Shown here: piece after piece, positions 44,295 through 46,048 of the stretch
How the letters are laid out: the number at the start of each line of letters is the position of its first letter
How positions within the stretch are numbered: the first letter of the stretch is position 1
From: Cyclobacteriaceae bacterium
Lineage (GTDB): Bacteria; Bacteroidota; Bacteroidia; Cytophagales; Cyclobacteriaceae
Direction: 5' to 3'
DNA: 46,048 nt
Assembly (NCBI GenBank): GCA_015488485.1
Contig: WFNR01000056.1
Coordinates: 1-46,048, forward strand
Notes under the pieces: generated by a model
What the model was told of the DNA's origin: nothing
The model's database searches: none
The model's input: only the letters and a program-made list of their open reading frames with translations
Made by a program: the position numbers and the translations under genes

Positions 44295-45932
44295 ATGGAA
44301 GATTTGTTAAATAAAAAATACTCAGTTGAGCTGGAAGTATTAACCCCATTGCATGTTGGTGCGGGAAGTGAGAAAGACTGGATGAAGGGGGCGGATTATA
44401 TTGAAGATAACGGAAAAATATATGTCCTTAATCAAAAAAAGCTACTAAAAAATATTTCGGTTGATGAGCTTGCCAATTTCTTAGTAGAAAAAGATGACCG
44501 CGGGCTAAAAAATAAAATTTCCGGTTCTCCCGAAACGGTATCTGATTTAGTTTTTAACAGCCCGGCTTCAACAGACAATGATATTAAAGTTTTTATAAAA
44601 AACGGCTTAACAAACAAACCGATTGTTCCGGGAAGTTCCGTAAAAGGAGCAATTTGCTCAGTTCTTTTTACTTATTTACGCAACAACCAAACTAATCCTG
44701 AGGCTGTTTTCGGCTCAACAAAAGATGGCGAAAACTTTATGCGTTTTTTTAAAGTTTCTGATGCAGATTTTGACGAAACAGCATTGGTAAACACAAAAAT
44801 TTTTAATCTTTATGGAAGCACTCCTAACTTTAAGGGGGGGTGGAAACATAGTGGAAAGAAAACCACAGATGAGTTTCAAACAACTGGTTTTAATACTATT
44901 TATGAAGTATTGCTACCCGGGAAAAGAGGAATGTTAACCCTTGCATTATCGGATAAGGCATTTGATAATTTCTATAAAAATGGTCAGCCTCAAAAGAAAA
45001 GTGAAATTGTTCATAAAGAACCGTCACAAAAGTTATTTGCTATCATTAATCAACACACAAAGGCATATATCGATAAGGAAATTGCCTTTTTCAAAAAATA
45101 CACCAACAATGAAACAGACAAAATTATCCATACCCTGGAAATGGTGAAAAACCAAATTCCTGCCGATAACTCTTCCTGCGTTTTTAAAAAGGCGGCCGGC
45201 AGCGGTTTTCATTCTATTACCGGTGATTGGCAATTTGATGATTATAGCGTTGACAAGGTTGAAGACAAGAAAAACAGGCAAGGTAGAGTGACCGGTCACA
45301 TTGCAAAATTTAGGGGGAATAAAACTGCCAAATCCCGTAAAATAGCTGTCGATGGCGAAAATTTTTATCTGATGGGATTTGTGAAACTTACGCTGTTATC
45401 GGATGAGATAAAAGCAAAAAAAGAAGCTGAAAGGCAAGCCAGAATAGAAGAAGAAAAACAAAAAGAAGCCGAGCGAAAAGCCAAAGAAAAAGCAGAACAA
45501 GAAAGAATTGAAGCAGAAAAAAGAGCCAGGGCTGAGGCAGCCCGTAAAGCTGCAGAAGAGCAAATTGCAAAAGAAAAAAAAGACAGAGAAGAACGACAAA
45601 GATTATTGGCGCAACGTGCTGAAGAAGAAAAACAACGTCAAATAGCAAATGTAAAGCAGCGGGAAAAAGTAAAAAAACAGGGGCTGGCCGTATTAAAGGA
45701 GCAAACTGATTTTTATAAAGGCATTAAGTTGATAAAGGAGTATAAGAAACAAGTAGGAGGCTCAATAAAACCGGACCAATTGGAGCATATTGCGGAATTT
45801 GTTACAAATCTCTATAATCCTGATGATAATAAGTGGCGAAGCTTTAACAAGGCATACTGGAAAAATATTAAGCAGTTGGTTAATAAGGATATTGCCAGGC
45901 AATGGTTTGATGAATTAACCAACAAAAAATAA
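44295..45932 (+). CDS. csm5: Csm5 with a long coiled-coil C-terminal extension
   Basis: 545-residue RAMP protein that caps the crRNA 3' side; typical Csm5 is about 350-400 residues. The RAMP core (about 1-368) has LEVLTPLHVGAGSEKDWMKG, KPIVPGSSVKGAICSVLF and VKLTLLSDEIK at its end. Then comes a highly charged segment (about 371-461), almost all Glu, Lys, Arg, Ala and Gln, predicted as one long coiled coil. A short helical domain (about 463-545) ends the protein, with KLIKEYKKQVGGSIKPDQ and YWKNIKQLVNKDIARQWF. The extension is in frame with no stop and ends 9 nt before the next gene. Its role is unknown; docking another protein is one option. Confidence 0.9.
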   Translation: MEDLLNKKYSVELEVLTPLHVGAGSEKDWMKGADYIEDNGKIYVLNQKKLLKNISVDELANFLVEKDDRGLKNKISGSPETVSDLVFNSPASTDNDIKVFIKNGLTNKPIVPGSSVKGAICSVLFTYLRNNQTNPEAVFGSTKDGENFMRFFKVSDADFDETALVNTKIFNLYGSTPNFKGGWKHSGKKTTDEFQTTGFNTIYEVLLPGKRGMLTLALSDKAFDNFYKNGQPQKKSEIVHKEPSQKLFAIINQHTKAYIDKEIAFFKKYTNNETDKIIHTLEMVKNQIPADNSSCVFKKAAGSGFHSITGDWQFDDYSVDKVEDKKNRQGRVTGHIAKFRGNKTAKSRKIAVDGENFYLMGFVKLTLLSDEIKAKKEAERQARIEEEKQKEAERKAKEKAEQERIEAEKRARAEAARKAAEEQIAKEKKDREERQRLLAQRAEEEKQRQIANVKQREKVKKQGLAVLKEQTDFYKGIKLIKEYKKQVGGSIKPDQLEHIAEFVTNLYNPDDNKWRSFNKAYWKNIKQLVNKDIARQWFDELTNKK

Positions 45933-45941
45933 AAAGTATAA

Positions 45942-46048
45942 TTGAAAAATATTCTCGTCACATCCCTTGGCACTACCTGGACAATTATCCCTGAGCTATT
46001 GGGTTTTTTCAACCATGTGGATTTCCCGTTTTACGATAACCACCCGGA
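45942..46048 (+). CDS. probable CARF-domain CRISPR effector, 5' end only
   Basis: The last 107 nt open a frame from a TTG 9 nt after the csm5 stop and run off the window edge. The 35 visible residues begin KNILVTSLGTTWTIIPELLG: a hydrophobic beta strand followed by S-L-G-T-T, the first strand and ligand loop of a Rossmann-like CARF domain. Together with a cyclase-competent Cas10 upstream, this suggests a cyclic-oligoadenylate-activated protein such as a Csm6/Csx1-type nuclease or another CARF effector. The effector domain lies outside the window, so type and activity are unknown. Confidence 0.55.
   Translation, partial: MKNILVTSLGTTWTIIPELLGFFNHVDFPFYDNHP

Noticed and set aside
38634..46048. 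CRISPR array inside the cas region
   Set aside because: I looked for regularly spaced 28-37-nt direct repeats beside and between the cas genes and saw none. The array must be elsewhere.
1..46048. tRNA and rRNA genes
   Set aside because: No cloverleaf with a TTCGANTC-type T-loop and CCA-proximal stem, and no rRNA-like stretch, could be found by eye in the intergenic regions. The TTCGAGAGCCT words at 33964-34183 lack paired stems.

Overview
The window is a piece of a Bacteroidota chromosome. The evidence is a complete alternative complex III plus haem-copper oxidase operon of the Bacteroidota type, TAnnTTTG-type promoter boxes with TTTG about 20 nt upstream, weak Shine-Dalgarno signals with several TTG starts, a TonB-dependent receptor, and Cas6/DUF4407 proteins of the kind seen in this phylum. 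I cannot place it below phylum level. Function calls rest on motifs read by eye, with no database search.

Layout. 1-1103: a small AT-rich membrane-protein gene among short hairpin repeats. 1104-3966: a TonB-dependent receptor of haem/iron type and a TerB-like protein. 4001-6585 (minus strand): a compact operon for an aspartate/glutamate racemase, an S58 (DmpA/P1) peptidase and a TPR protein. 6586-7987: a repeat-rich accessory patch with a possible 267-bp MITE, several copies of a 65-66-bp palindromic element, and a YoeB-type toxin-antitoxin pair lying between two direct copies of that element. 7988-10603: valS. 10604-26254: a 15-kb respiratory cluster (actABCDEF, cox subunits II and I, ctaB, two subunit III-like genes, subunit IV, a SCO-like gene without the copper motif, a DUF420 gene and a small CxxC protein), with a strong promoter and a CRP/FNR-like palindrome at its head. 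26320-33405: a 1219-residue NtrY-like sensor kinase followed 3 nt later by an 1140-residue predicted outer-membrane protein. 33406-34279: non-coding repeat field with a 46-bp minisatellite. 34280-35789 (minus): MlaE/MlaF-type lipid transporter. 36190-36894: an SDR oxidoreductase. 37087-38633: two overlapping unknown genes (coiled coil plus DUF4407-like membrane protein). 38702-end: a type III-A CRISPR-Cas operon (cas6, csm1/cas10, csm2, csm3, csm4, csm5), then a gene cut by the window edge that starts like a CARF domain.

How the genes work together. ActA-F would oxidise menaquinol and pass electrons through ActE and other cytochromes c to the A1-type oxidase. CtaB supplies haem O for the oxidase, and the small downstream genes are probably assembly or accessory factors. 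In the CRISPR part, Cas6 would cut the pre-crRNA, Csm2-5 would build the crRNA-guided filament, and Csm3 keeps the catalytic Asp for target RNA cleavage. Cas10 keeps both the HD nuclease and GGDD cyclase motifs, so it should make cyclic oligoadenylate for a CARF effector, plausibly the truncated last gene. No CRISPR array, cas1 or cas2 is visible.

The most unusual items are the roughly 175-residue coiled-coil plus terminal-domain extension of Csm5, the unknown membrane pair beside cas6, the hairpin repeat family and the toxin-antitoxin cassette it flanks, the extra haem-binding domain on ActA, and the EF-hand loop in the DUF420 protein.
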